The notes: a model not told the origin generated them from the sequence alone. Numbered from the stretch's first letter, positions 16,134 through 24,907 are shown. The stretch is DNA of 64,000 nt from CAZIKF01 sp964539825 (GCA_964539825.1 CAZIKF010000019.1:1-64000), one strand, 5' to 3'. Translations and numbers: made by a program.

Positions 16134-16685
16134 TCAAGGAAAAATTGTCTGTTCTTTTAACCTGGGAAGATTGGAGTCTTTAGAGGAAACAACCATTGTA
16201 TCCCGTAACGGCCAATCAATTGAAAGCTGCTCATCATTCCAGTGAACCCCAAATTCAAACTCCGGAGAATAGAGGGTTGAAATCTTATAAGAAATTTCAG
16301 CCCCATCACCCAGTACCTGAAAAGCGTGGCCAAAGCCCTCTGGCACATAAAGGTTTTCACGATTCTGATCACTGAGTTCGCGGGCGACCCATTTTCCAAA
16401 GGTTGGAGAGTTCTTCCTGAGATCAACGGCCACATCCAAAATGCTCCCGCTTACGCACCGTACAAGCTTTGCCTGTGCCATGGGGGGAACCTGGTAGTGA
16501 ATCCCTCGCAAAGTTCCCGCTACCGAGTAGGAGACATTATCTTGCACAAATGCGTCAGGAATTCCTCCCTGTGTAAACTCCCGCTGATGATACGCCTCAA
16601 AAAACCAGCCTCTCTCATCTTCCAAAACAAGCGGTGTGCAAAGAATTACCTCAGGGATCTCAAGTCGCTGGAACTTAAATTTCAT
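16134..16685 (-). CDS. rfbC: dTDP-4-dehydrorhamnose 3,5-epimerase
   Basis: 183 residues, cupin fold of RmlC. R-G-I-H-Y-Q contains the catalytic His, L-D-V-A-V-D-L-R is conserved, and V-P-E-G-F-G-H-A-F is a family hallmark. It epimerises C3 and C5 of dTDP-4-keto-6-deoxyglucose in dTDP-L-rhamnose synthesis. The rest of the Rml set (rmlA, B, D) is not present here. First gene of the minus-strand rfbC-galE-cysD-cysN group. Confidence 0.93.
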   Translation of the reverse strand: MKFKFQRLEIPEVILCTPLVLEDERGWFFEAYHQREFTQGGIPDAFVQDNVSYSVAGTLRGIHYQVPPMAQAKLVRCVSGSILDVAVDLRKNSPTFGKWVARELSDQNRENLYVPEGFGHAFQVLGDGAEISYKISTLYSPEFEFGVHWNDEQLSIDWPLRDTMVVSSKDSNLPRLKEQTIFP

Positions 16686-16732
16686 AGGACATTGAAGGGT
16701 AGTGGGAATGAGGTATTATACCTTTCTGTAAG

Positions 16733-16771
16733 CCAAGGAATCAAAGATTCCTGGAAACAATAGAAACATTA
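16733..16771 (+). repeat. Palindromic 19-mer plus 9-bp repeat, site 4
   Basis: CCAAGGAATCAAAGATTCC (16733-16751), an inverted repeat GGAATC-AAA-GATTCC with flanks, is followed by gaaacaata / gaaacatta (16754-16771), the 9-bp unit. The 19-mer recurs exactly at 38510-38528. Confidence 0.6.
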
Positions 16772-16855
16772 AATTCCAGCCATTCTTTTCCCATTCATCA
16801 TTTCCAATTTCCCATTTCTCGCCCTCAGGCGAAGTCTCCCCCTTTGGATAAGTTC

Positions 16856-16884
16856 TTGCCACTAGCTGAAAAAATCTGTTAAGT
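16856..16884 (+). promoter_or_regulatory. Candidate promoter for the thiolase operon
   Basis: TTGCCA at 16856-16861, 17-nt spacer, TTAAGT at 16879-16884, about 50 nt before ATG 16934. Weak -10; by inspection only. Confidence 0.3.
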
Positions 16885-16933
16885 GTATTCTGCTCTAAAT
16901 TCCGGAACCTCCGGCAGAAGAAGGGAGAAACCT

Positions 16934-18118
16934 ATGCGAGAAGTCGTGATTGCAAGCGCATGTAGAACCGCGATTGGAAAATTCCAGGGAACCATTTCCT
17001 CCATACCAGCCCCTAAATTAGGGGCCGCAGTACTGAAGGGAGCGCTGGATCGGGCCGGGCTAAAGCCAGATCAAGTTGATGAGGTTCTCATGGGAGTAGT
17101 TCTTCAGGCAGGAATGGGTCAAAACCCTGCCAGACAAGCATTAATTCAAGCAGGTATCCCTGATTCCCAGGGCGCAACAACCATAAATAAGGTCTGCGGT
17201 TCAGGACTTAAGGCTGTGATGATGGCCGCTCAGGCTATTCGATCTGAGGATGCCGACGTCATAGTAGCCGGCGGTATGGAGAATATGTCACTCTCCCCAT
17301 ACTTTCTCCGCAAGGGTCGAACTGGACTTCGATTGGGTCATGGTCAAATTGAGGATTCTATGGTTGCAGATGGACTATGGGATGTTTACAACGATTTTCA
17401 TATGGGCAACACAGCTGAACTGGTTTCCAAAGAATACGGAATCACCCGCCTGGACCAGGATGAATATGCGGCCCGGTCACAAAATAAAGCCTCCAACGCT
17501 CAAAAGGAAGGTCTTTTTCAAAAGGAAATTATTCCCTTTGAGGTTTCCACTCGCAAAGAAACTATTCTTTTTGACAGCGATGAAGGGATCCGCCATGACG
17601 CTTCCGCTGAGGGTCTTGGGAAACTCAAGCCGGCGTTTCAAAGAGATGGGGGTACCGTTACCGCTGGAAACGCGTCCACTATCAATGATGGGGCTGCGGC
17701 AGTAATCGTAACCCACAAGGAGTTCGCCCAGCAAAACTCACTACCTATACTTGCCACGGTCAAAGGGTACGCAACAGGGGGCATGGCACCTGAATGGGTC
17801 ATGATGGCCCCTGTTCTAGCCATCCAGAATGTCCTTTCAAAAACAGGGATCTCCATCACTGATATTGATCTTTTTGAGATCAACGAGGCTTTTGCCGCGG
17901 CATCGGTGGGACTGGTGAGAAAACTGGAACTCGACGAGAGTAAAATCAATGTAAATGGTGGTGCTATAGCGCTTGGACATCCAATAGGCGCTTCCGGCGC
18001 AAGAATTCTAACCACTTTGTTACACGCCATGGAAGCAAGAGATAAGGAACTGGGTCTGGCGGCTCTATGCCTTGGAGGCGGTAACGCTGTAGCCATGATT
18101 GTACAGAGAGGTGCGTAA
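16934..18118 (+). CDS. Acetyl-CoA C-acetyltransferase (thiolase)
   Basis: 394 residues, thiolase family of normal length. Nucleophile Cys88 in I-N-K-V-C-G-S-G; N-E-A-F-A; G-G-A-I-A-L-G-H-P-I-G-A-S-G with the catalytic His; and C-L-G-G-G with the second catalytic Cys. It condenses or cleaves acetoacetyl-CoA (or longer 3-ketoacyl-CoAs). ATG 16934 follows GGGAGAAA; the longer reading from 16883 has no support. It overlaps the 3-hydroxyacyl-CoA dehydrogenase start (TAATG), so the two make a short beta-oxidation or butyrate/PHB-type unit. Confidence 0.93.
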   Translation: MREVVIASACRTAIGKFQGTISSIPAPKLGAAVLKGALDRAGLKPDQVDEVLMGVVLQAGMGQNPARQALIQAGIPDSQGATTINKVCGSGLKAVMMAAQAIRSEDADVIVAGGMENMSLSPYFLRKGRTGLRLGHGQIEDSMVADGLWDVYNDFHMGNTAELVSKEYGITRLDQDEYAARSQNKASNAQKEGLFQKEIIPFEVSTRKETILFDSDEGIRHDASAEGLGKLKPAFQRDGGTVTAGNASTINDGAAAVIVTHKEFAQQNSLPILATVKGYATGGMAPEWVMMAPVLAIQNVLSKTGISITDIDLFEINEAFAAASVGLVRKLELDESKINVNGGAIALGHPIGASGARILTTLLHAMEARDKELGLAALCLGGGNAVAMIVQRGA

Positions 18119-18963
18119 TGAAGAAAATAGGCGTAGTTGGCTCAGGTCAAATGGGAAACGGAATAGCCCAGGCTTTTATCAGCAGCGGGTACGACAGCGT
18201 AATGGTGGACTCCTCTACAGCCGCTCTGGAGAAAGGCCTCCACACTATTGAAAAATCACTCCAGAAATTTGTCGACAAGGGCAAGATTGATCTGGAGGAT
18301 CGAAAGGAAGCTCTCAGCAGATTGGCAACTTCGGCACACATTCAGGATCTTGCTGATTGTGATCTGGTCATTGAGGCTGTTCCTGAAACTATTGAGATCA
18401 AAGAAAGCGTATTTACGATGCTGGATTCAACCCTCAAGAAGGGCGGAATCCTGGCAACCAATACATCCTCCATCCCAATCACGAAGATTGCCGCCTTTAC
18501 CAATCGACCGGAATCTGTGATCGGAATGCACTTTATGAATCCTGTTCCGCTAATGAAACTGGTAGAAGTGATTCGTGCTTTGCAAACCAGTGATGAAACC
18601 TTTCAAACAATTTTTGAAATTGCTGAAAATCTTGGTAAGACACCGGTGGAGGTTCACGATGCTCCCGGGTTCGTTTCCAACCGTATTCTACTTCCTATGA
18701 TTAATGAGGCAATTTTTTGCCTGATGGAGGGAGTCGCTGACGAGGAGGGAATTGATACGGTTATGAAACTGGGAATGAATCATCCAATGGGACCGCTGAC
18801 TCTAGCTGATTTCATCGGCTTGGATACTTGTCTTTCGATATTGGAAGTTCTTCACCAGGATCTTGGAGATCCAAAATACAGACCCTGCCCTCTTCTTAAA
18901 AAGATGGTGTCCGCTGGTTACCTGGGTAAGAAAAGCTCCAAAGGATTTTACGACTATTCGTAG
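18118..18963 (+). CDS. 3-hydroxybutyryl-CoA dehydrogenase
   Basis: 281 residues. G-V-V-G-S-G-Q-M-G-N-G-I-A-Q is the NAD(P) Rossmann motif; N-T-S-S-I-P-I-T and H-F-M-N-P-V-P-L-M-K-L-V-E contain the substrate and catalytic residues; P-G-F-V-S-N-R-I is a family mark. The enzyme interconverts 3-hydroxybutyryl-CoA and acetoacetyl-CoA, the substrate of the thiolase with which it is translationally coupled. No enoyl-CoA hydratase or acyl-CoA dehydrogenase is adjacent. Confidence 0.94.
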   Translation: MKKIGVVGSGQMGNGIAQAFISSGYDSVMVDSSTAALEKGLHTIEKSLQKFVDKGKIDLEDRKEALSRLATSAHIQDLADCDLVIEAVPETIEIKESVFTMLDSTLKKGGILATNTSSIPITKIAAFTNRPESVIGMHFMNPVPLMKLVEVIRALQTSDETFQTIFEIAENLGKTPVEVHDAPGFVSNRILLPMINEAIFCLMEGVADEEGIDTVMKLGMNHPMGPLTLADFIGLDTCLSILEVLHQDLGDPKYRPCPLLKKMVSAGYLGKKSSKGFYDYS

Positions 18964-18985
18964 GCAGACTCTTAGGATCTAAGGA

Positions 18986-19834
18986 TTAGCCAATCAGGAG
19001 TTCTCGTACCTTTTGAGCCTGTGGTTCTTCCATCTGAAAGAGTTGGGTTGGCTGTGCGACAAGCTCAGCGTTTTCTTCATCCTCAGCGGCCTCTTTCTCT
19101 TTGTCTTCCAGTGCCTCGGGCTTCAGGAGACCATTAAAAAACTCTTGAATTCGAGATAGGGATTCGGAGATGAAATCTTGAAGCTCACCAGGCTCAAACA
19201 GGCCATTTGACTGCATTGCTACTTGATACGACAGGGAAAAACTCTGGGAGGAATAGAAGAGACCTTCACCTGGTTTGGCAGTGGGTTCGGGAAGCTCTTC
19301 ACTTTCTTTTGGTATATCAAATAGCTCACCTAATCCACCCACAACTAGATCCAAAGTCTCCGTGAGATTGGATTCTGTCTCGGGGTCCAGATTACCTAAC
19401 AGATCCCTGGCATTGGCAAAACCCTCATAAACCGCATCTTCACTCAATTCAAGAAATTTCGCCAGATCCTCACTCCCACCGCTGAATCCATCGGCGAACT
19501 TCCTGGCCTCATCAAAAGCGGTACCAACGAAATCCAGAATTCGGTTCGCTGTATCTTCAGGATTCATGAGAGCATCAGAATCCATATCACCCTGCATGAG
19601 ACTCTCCATGGAAAAGCTGAATTCCATTGAATAGGCTGAGGATAAGGAGCGCCGGGTTTCTCCTTCGGCTACCTGCAGGGAATGGGAGAGATCCAGGTTA
19701 AACGCCATGCTCTCGGCATAGGCAGCTTTTTGCACCTGTCCTTCATCCCCTTGAGACCTTCGCTCCAAAAGCTTCTGTGAACTATAGTCGAGGGCGAGAC
19801 TTGCGCCTTGATATGTGCTCTGAATACCGTCCAT
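18986..19834 (-). CDS. DUF5610-type protein, paralogue 1
   Basis: 282 residues, no signal peptide. Contains serine-rich beta-like segments (L-D-L-S-H-S-L-Q-V-A-E-G-E-T-R-R-S-L-S, then S-F-S-L-S-Y-Q-V) flanking a helical core (A-N-R-I-L-D-F-V-G-T-A-F-D-E-A-R ... V-Y-E-G-F-A-N-A-R-D-L-L-G) that fits the DUF5610 pattern. Start follows GAGGAG. Function unknown. The next gene on the strand is a paralogue separated by a terminator, so the two are probably transcribed separately. The acidic C-terminus could be natively disordered. Confidence 0.7.
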   Translation of the reverse strand: MDGIQSTYQGASLALDYSSQKLLERRSQGDEGQVQKAAYAESMAFNLDLSHSLQVAEGETRRSLSSAYSMEFSFSMESLMQGDMDSDALMNPEDTANRILDFVGTAFDEARKFADGFSGGSEDLAKFLELSEDAVYEGFANARDLLGNLDPETESNLTETLDLVVGGLGELFDIPKESEELPEPTAKPGEGLFYSSQSFSLSYQVAMQSNGLFEPGELQDFISESLSRIQEFFNGLLKPEALEDKEKEAAEDEENAELVAQPTQLFQMEEPQAQKVRELLIG

Positions 19835-19985
19835 TTTAGGCTCCTCTTTTGGTTCCCCTGCCAGAAACTAAATTCGCTTACTTTCCTATCGGCATTTTCC
19901 TCCCATTTCTTTAGTAAAAATGCCGGTTTGAGGAGAAAATGATAGGTTTTTTTTGAGGCCTTCAACTTCCCCTTTTGGGAAATAG

Positions 19986-20015
19986 AAAAACCCCCGTCCG
20001 TAACGGGGGTTTTTT
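19986..20015. terminator. Bidirectional rho-independent terminator
   Basis: CCCCCGT (19991-19997), loop CCGTA, ACGGGGG (20003-20009), flanked by an A-run and a T-run, so it works on both strands. It lies 22 bp past the stop of the DUF5610 gene at 20038-21027 and separates that gene from its paralogue. Confidence 0.92.
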
Positions 20016-20037
20016 CTTTGAAAGTGGGCTCTTTAGT

Positions 20038-21027
20038 CTATTCTCCGATGAGTGATCTGACCCGATCGGGATTGAGCTGATCTAAACTAAATAAGTTGGC
20101 TGGATTAAAACTACCTTCTTCGGAATCTGACTCAGAGTCTGAGCCTCCCCCCAGAAACTTATTAAATACATCCTGCACCTGGGAGAAAGCGTCATCCACA
20201 AAGGAGTTTAAATCCTCTGGGTTGAACTCTCCGTTCCCCTCAATCTTGACTTGAAAGTTCAGCGAAAAGCTCTTGGAAGAGGAAAAGGAACCTTCACCGG
20301 TACCTGACTGCCCGTCACCTTGATCTGCAGGCTGCGCTACTACCTCAGACTCTTCGTCTTCGTACTTTTCGGGATGAAAAAACCTGTCCAATCCATCCAG
20401 AACCAGGTCGTAGGTATTGTTAACCCTACCCTCACGATCATCATCCAGAGAGCCGAGAATATTTCTGGCTTGCTTGAAACCAAGTTTTACAGCTTCCGTT
20501 TGCATCGTTGCAAACTTATCTTTCTCTTCATCCGTTTCAAGGTTACTGATTCCGAGTTTTTTGGTTAGCTCCGCCGCTCTTTTTACAAAATCAATGATTC
20601 GATTGGCTGTATTTTCAGCAGAAAAAGGATCATCGTCTTTGGCTTCATCTACGTTTGAGGCCTCTTCAGGAACTCCAGGTCCCGCAAAACTACCTCCCAA
20701 CCGACCGTTGGCATCCACACTGAGATTAAACTCAAGGGACATGCTCTGGGAAACGGAGCGTTTTGACTCCCCTTCCACAATCTGCATGGACTTGGACATA
20801 CTCAAGCTGAAATCAAATGAGCCCGAAAATCCAAGTTCGCTTAAAGGATTCTTAGCTTTGGGAGTCTCAACAGAGCCTTTCTGATCCCTGGGAGCAGGAA
20901 TAGGAGTATTCCTTTCTTTCCCCGAAGCCTGATCTGTATTTTGTGGATCGCGAGCTTTTGCTCGGTTGTTTGAATTTTGAATTTGAAACTGCGAGTTTTG
21001 TGATGAACCGCCTACGCCGTTGACCAT
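20038..21027 (-). CDS. DUF5610-type protein, paralogue 2
   Basis: 329 residues. Same architecture as the gene at 18986-19834: Gln/Asn-rich N-terminus, S-L-S-M-S-K-S-M-Q-I-V-E-G-E-S-K-R-S-V-S, core A-N-R-I-I-D-F-V-K-R-A-A-E-L ... L-G-F-K-Q-A-R-N-I-L-G and a second S-F-S-L-N-F-Q-V segment, then an acidic Ser-rich tail. Strong GGAGGTGG ribosome site before ATG 21027. Shared core motifs and order support duplication. I do not know the role of this family. Confidence 0.72.
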   Translation of the reverse strand: MVNGVGGSSQNSQFQIQNSNNRAKARDPQNTDQASGKERNTPIPAPRDQKGSVETPKAKNPLSELGFSGSFDFSLSMSKSMQIVEGESKRSVSQSMSLEFNLSVDANGRLGGSFAGPGVPEEASNVDEAKDDDPFSAENTANRIIDFVKRAAELTKKLGISNLETDEEKDKFATMQTEAVKLGFKQARNILGSLDDDREGRVNNTYDLVLDGLDRFFHPEKYEDEESEVVAQPADQGDGQSGTGEGSFSSSKSFSLNFQVKIEGNGEFNPEDLNSFVDDAFSQVQDVFNKFLGGGSDSESDSEEGSFNPANLFSLDQLNPDRVRSLIGE

Positions 21028-21353
21028 TTTGCCACCTCCTGTGGACCCTATTCAAGGTATCTTCCCAGCGTCTTTGAATGCCTTCTCCCCAAAGAGAGCG
21101 CGCCCAGGATTAACCTTATCCTCCGTGATTTTTAGCCTGTTACTTGTATTTTCGGAATCTGAGAAAGGGAACCTTAACTCGATTACACCGCTATAAACGT
21201 GAAAATTTCCGATTTTCTCCGATTAACTGTTATTTACCCTCGAAAACAAGTACAAACAAAAAAAAACATTCGCGTACCAATATATTTTATTATAACCGAA
21301 AAAAGGCTACTAGTCTCTAGGAGTCTGTCGGAGAATTGAGTTTGCACTGGGAA
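21028..21353. other. Intergenic region, AT-rich leader and short repeat
   Basis: 326 bp without a gene. It holds the upstream region of the DUF5610 gene on the minus strand, an AT-rich stretch near 21240-21300 with a minus-strand TATAAT at 21294-21289 (far from the start codon), and the TAGGAGTCTGTCGGAGAATT repeat at 21318-21337. Nothing else was recognised. Confidence 0.5.
21318..21337 (+). repeat. Short dispersed repeat, copy 2
   Basis: TAGGAGTCTGTCGGAGAATT, 19 of 20 identical to 10411-10430. Confidence 0.45.
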
Positions 21354-22166
21354 TCAACGCGGGGATCTATTCTTTAACCAAAAGAAAATATTGGCAAAGA
21401 GAATCAGGATACACTCATAGAGAAAACCCTCACCCTCAAGAGGCCTGGATTCCAGGAGATAAGCTTTTATCATCTCTAGAGAAGTCTCCTGCAGCACCAG
21501 GAATCTACCATGAATCTGTGCGGGATCATTGGGGGCATAATAACCGTAGTCCAGCGAGAATAGATTCTGATAATACTCCCTGGCTATTCTTGCCCCGGTC
21601 TCATCGAAAGATCCCATGGGAAACGCGAAGGATCTAACCGGCCTGGAAAAGAACCCGGAGACAACATTTGAAGAAATGGTTAATTCTTCTCGAATCTCAT
21701 TTACCTTCACACCTGCGCCATTTGCCAGAATTGGGCGATGGGACCTGCTGTGAGAACCATGGAGATGATCCGCTCCTCCTACTTTGAGGCTCTCCTTCAA
21801 GTTGTCATCCAGTCCTTCAAGTTGGCTGGAAACCCAAAAGAAGATGCCCTTCAGCGAGCGCACTTTTAACTCGGGCATGACAAATTCAATGTGGTCCCTG
21901 GTTCCATCATCAAAGGAAAGAATTACAGGGCGCTGTCCAGCACTGATCTTTGTCCCTGGCCTATAAGTCTCATATCCTTCGTCTTTCAGGTAGTCCAGGA
22001 TTTCACGGAACTTTTTTTGACTGATCCAGAGACTCAAGGGATCAGGTTGGGCTAAAACCCTGTGAAAACATAGCACGGGCACTCTGGACTGCATTAGATT
22101 CCAGAAGTGGGCCAGAAACGCAAAATTTCCAGTAATGATAAGAATCCAGAGCAAGATTCTAATCAA
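21354..22166 (-). CDS. Polysaccharide deacetylase family protein
   Basis: 270 residues with N-terminal membrane helix (about 1-20) and hydrophobic C-terminus. V-L-C-F-H-R-V, I-L-S-F-D-D-G-T-R-D-H and H-G-S-H-S-R-S-H are the NodB-type motifs, with the Asp-Asp and His-x3-His metal positions. Such enzymes remove N- or O-acetyl groups from polysaccharides at the cell surface. Overlaps the DUF2064 gene by 4 nt (ATGA) and belongs to a surface-glycan group with the O-antigen-ligase-like gene. Confidence 0.85.
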   Translation of the reverse strand: MIRILLWILIITGNFAFLAHFWNLMQSRVPVLCFHRVLAQPDPLSLWISQKKFREILDYLKDEGYETYRPGTKISAGQRPVILSFDDGTRDHIEFVMPELKVRSLKGIFFWVSSQLEGLDDNLKESLKVGGADHLHGSHSRSHRPILANGAGVKVNEIREELTISSNVVSGFFSRPVRSFAFPMGSFDETGARIAREYYQNLFSLDYGYYAPNDPAQIHGRFLVLQETSLEMIKAYLLESRPLEGEGFLYECILILFANIFFWLKNRSPR

Positions 22167-22828
22167 GACTCTCTCCTGAGCTGATACTGAGCGATTAACC
22201 GTTGAAACTCCACACCGGGTTTCAAGCCGGGCAAAACTCCTTCGATCAATTCAAGCCCGTCTTTATGGAACCATATCTTGAGATCTTCAAGCGTATCAAT
22301 GTCGAACCTCTGTGCTAGCAAAGAAAAGCTGATTTGAGATGAATTAAGCACCTTAAGTGTAGAATTCATGAGAAGGGATGTGGACCATGGCATGGAGCTG
22401 AAAAGCTGCGGGTGAAATTCACGCATACCAATGAGTGTATAACCCCCATCCGCGGCCGGCTGAATGACTACCGAATCACGCTCAAGGACCTCTAATGCCT
22501 TTTTCAGATCAAGTGGAGTGGAATAAGGACTGTCGGAACCGATCAAAATCACCTTGGAATGAACTTTCAACTTTGCCTTAAAAAAGGCCTCCATTTTTTC
22601 TCCAAGATTTCCATCGGGCTGCTCCTCCCAGGGAAGAGGAAGAACCAAATCAAGATCACCTCCAGCTAAAGAAAGAACGACCTGGTTCTTTGGAAACGCT
22701 GAGAGGGTTTTAAAGAGAATTTCCAACATCGCTCTATATACATCCACGGCGCAGTCTTTACCAAGATCCCTGGCAAGCCGGGTCTTCACAGGTAATGTGG
22801 CTGGATTTTTAAGAAAAACCCCGATCAG
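22163..22828 (-). CDS. DUF2064 / TIGR04282 glycosyltransferase, start uncertain
   Basis: Short nucleotide-diphospho-sugar transferase-like fold: V-K-T-R-L-A, D-S-P-Y-S-T-P, A-A-D-G-G-Y-T-L-I-G, F-D-I-D-T-L-E-D. Family proteins start before V-K-T-R-L-A with a V-F-L-K-x-P strand; here G-V-F-L-K-N-P-A-T-L-P is encoded in frame upstream of the first conventional start (GTG at 22789), so the natural start may be CTG at 22828 or another rare codon. With the GTG start the nucleotide-binding strand would be lost. The gene follows the stop of the O-antigen-ligase-like gene and likely shares its message. Acceptor sugar unknown. Confidence 0.65.
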   Translation of the reverse strand: MIGVFLKNPATLPVKTRLARDLGKDCAVDVYRAMLEILFKTLSAFPKNQVVLSLAGGDLDLVLPLPWEEQPDGNLGEKMEAFFKAKLKVHSKVILIGSDSPYSTPLDLKKALEVLERDSVVIQPAADGGYTLIGMREFHPQLFSSMPWSTSLLMNSTLKVLNSSQISFSLLAQRFDIDTLEDLKIWFHKDGLELIEGVLPGLKPGVEFQRLIAQYQLRRES

Positions 22829-22845
22829 GTTAGAAGATGAATGGC

Positions 22846-24636
22846 TCAGGGAAGCAGCTCCTTATATTGGCGGGCAACCAGTTTTCCACGTTTCTCATCC
22901 ACCCAGATTCCCGCGGATAACAGCCGCTGTATATCCTCATATCGCTCCCCTGCGAGGTAAGCCTTTAAAAGTAATTCCTGAATTCGGTCATACCAGGGGT
23001 TTATCTTTCGATAACCGGGGTTGGAAAGCAAGATTGCCTCTCCTTTCTTAACTGCCTCTTGGGGCAGTTCCCTCTTCAGGTAGGAATTCATCAAACTCAC
23101 CGCGTATTTCTCAGACAAAGAGTCTCGCTGCATCGCCAACAACAACATTGCCTGTGCCAGGCTATCCTCTGAGAGCTTCCGGTAAACAGAATAGGCTAAA
23201 AAAGGAATTTCTCCTTCAAATGGGTACCTTTGAACCATGGGCAAAAGCCATTTTAGACAATTTCTCAAGTCCTCCTCACCAGGCTCTTCCCTGTTCAACA
23301 CAGTTCCCGTGATCTGCGTGACTGCGAGCAGGTCTGAACGTAAATAGGCAGGATACGCTTCAGGCCTAAGGTTTTTCGAATCGGCAATCCCGGAGAGAAT
23401 GGAAGATTTTTGGAATTCGGTAAATAGCAGAAATGCCAGGGGGAAAAAAACGAGGAGCCAGAAGTTTGAAACTGACTTCCAGGTTGTGGTGGAAGGGGTA
23501 GTCATCAATAGGAGCCCTGCTAGTGCAATCAGGTTTTGAGGAAAGAAACTGAAGGCCTGATTCGTCATAGAATTGCAAAGAATTCCAAGAAAGAATGCCA
23601 GGGGCCAGAGGCTCTTTTCCTGCCGAAAAAATCCATAAATGAGACTCAAACAAAACCCAATGAGAAGTAATGCTCCGATGATCCCGGTTTCAATGAACAC
23701 TTCCAGGAAGTGGTTATGAACATGTAGGGGATAATAACCTCCTACCGTCCGATAATAAGGATAAGTGAGATAAAAGCTGCCCGGAGAAACCCCTCTCACC
23801 CAATGCTCCTTTAGCATTTTCATGCTGCCGATCATCAATTCCCACCTCTGATTGATCCCCAGGTCCTCAGCGGCCAGGGATTTACTTCTACCGCTGAGAA
23901 AAAATCCTCCTATCAGAGCAATCAACATGAGAATCATCACGATTCTATTTCTGGATTTACACGAGATGACAAGAAAGACAAAACTGATTCCGGTGGCCAG
24001 AATCGCTCCTCTGGACTGGGTAAGGAGGAGAACCCCCAATAGGAGTAACGCAACTGGAAATAGAATTTTACGACCCTTCTCAAGGGATAAATAAAGTGTT
24101 GGAATCAGACACAAAAAGAGAAATGTCCCAAATAGATTAGGGTTATCAAAAAGGCCGAAGGCACGCTTTAGCTGCGCTTCAACCCCAGGTGTGGCAGCCC
24201 ATGAGAGAGGCATCGGATCTTCACTGAGAAACACTTGATAAATGCCCCCAACCCCCATCAATACAGCGATGATGAGACAAACAAGGAAGATCGATTCGGT
24301 GGAAGTTTCTCCACGCGGGTCCCGGAGGTCAAGGTAGATCAGCAGCAAAAAGCCGTAACGCAGAAATTCCCTGGCGGCAGCGGAAGTCTCGTAGGCACTG
24401 AAAATAGATAGGGCATAGAGACAGCAAAAGGCCGCTGACAAGGCAAGAGGTGGACTTACCTTAGTGGGGATCCCGGGAAGTCTTGAGAAGAAATAAAGCG
24501 CGAGGGCAGCATAAATCCAGGTTATTTCCACCTCATGCTGGAGGAGTAGGGCCACGGAAACAAGAAGAGAATAAAATACCAGCCTGAATCCCAGGGGTGA
24601 GAATCGCTTTGCAGCAGCAAGACTACTCAATGACAC
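22846..24636 (-). CDS. O-antigen ligase-like (Wzy/WaaL family) membrane protein with C-terminal helical repeats
   Basis: About 596 residues. The first two thirds contain about ten or more hydrophobic segments and the WaaL/Wzy-like region with F-G-L-F-D-N-P-N-L-F-G-T, then T-Q-S-R-G-A and the periplasmic loop V-R-G-V-S-P-G-S-F ... H-V-H-N-H-F-L-E; the last 170 residues are TPR-like helices (Y-P-F-E-G-E-I-P-F-L-A-Y-S-V-Y). It probably polymerises or transfers surface glycans. GTG 24636 or TTG 24630 gives a small overlap with gatC; the farther ATG at 24723 would overlap by 100 nt and precedes no membrane segment. Confidence 0.8.
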   Translation of the reverse strand: MSLSSLAAAKRFSPLGFRLVFYSLLVSVALLLQHEVEITWIYAALALYFFSRLPGIPTKVSPPLALSAAFCCLYALSIFSAYETSAAAREFLRYGFLLLIYLDLRDPRGETSTESIFLVCLIIAVLMGVGGIYQVFLSEDPMPLSWAATPGVEAQLKRAFGLFDNPNLFGTFLFLCLIPTLYLSLEKGRKILFPVALLLLGVLLLTQSRGAILATGISFVFLVISCKSRNRIVMILMLIALIGGFFLSGRSKSLAAEDLGINQRWELMIGSMKMLKEHWVRGVSPGSFYLTYPYYRTVGGYYPLHVHNHFLEVFIETGIIGALLLIGFCLSLIYGFFRQEKSLWPLAFFLGILCNSMTNQAFSFFPQNLIALAGLLLMTTPSTTTWKSVSNFWLLVFFPLAFLLFTEFQKSSILSGIADSKNLRPEAYPAYLRSDLLAVTQITGTVLNREEPGEEDLRNCLKWLLPMVQRYPFEGEIPFLAYSVYRKLSEDSLAQAMLLLAMQRDSLSEKYAVSLMNSYLKRELPQEAVKKGEAILLSNPGYRKINPWYDRIQELLLKAYLAGERYEDIQRLLSAGIWVDEKRGKLVARQYKELLP

Positions 24637-24907
24637 GAGGAACTTTAAAGTATCCGTCGAAAGATTCTGGAGCCTGTTCCAACAGATCCTTCGGAGACTG
24701 CCAGGGACACACCACGTCCTCACGCATCACATTGGAGTTCTGGGTAGCAAACAAGGTGGGTTTCAAGTGATCGGTGTTAATCTCATCCAAAGTTTTGGCG
24801 AATTCCAGGATCTTACCAAGCTCCTTTTGAAAACGGGGAACCTCTTCATCTTTAAGCTCAATTCGTGCAAGCTGGGCACACTTTTTAACCGTTTTCTCAT
24901 CAATCAT
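24623..24907 (-). CDS. gatC: Asp-tRNA(Asn)/Glu-tRNA(Gln) amidotransferase subunit C
   Basis: 94 residues, full length. V-K-K-C-A-Q-L-A-R-I-E-L, then L-G-K-I-L-E-F-A-K-T-L-D-E-I-N-T and the C-terminal Y-F-K-V-P-R-V-I-E are GatC signatures. It wraps GatA and stabilises the amidotransferase that makes Gln-tRNA or Asn-tRNA. gatA and gatB are not adjacent, which is common. It overlaps the upstream cyclic-nucleotide-binding gene by 4 nt. Confidence 0.9.
   Translation of the reverse strand: MIDEKTVKKCAQLARIELKDEEVPRFQKELGKILEFAKTLDEINTDHLKPTLFATQNSNVMREDVVCPWQSPKDLLEQAPESFDGYFKVPRVIE

Noticed and set aside
17638..18096. Minus-strand 152-codon reading frame
   Set aside because: Complete antisense overlap with the conserved C-terminal half of thiolase.
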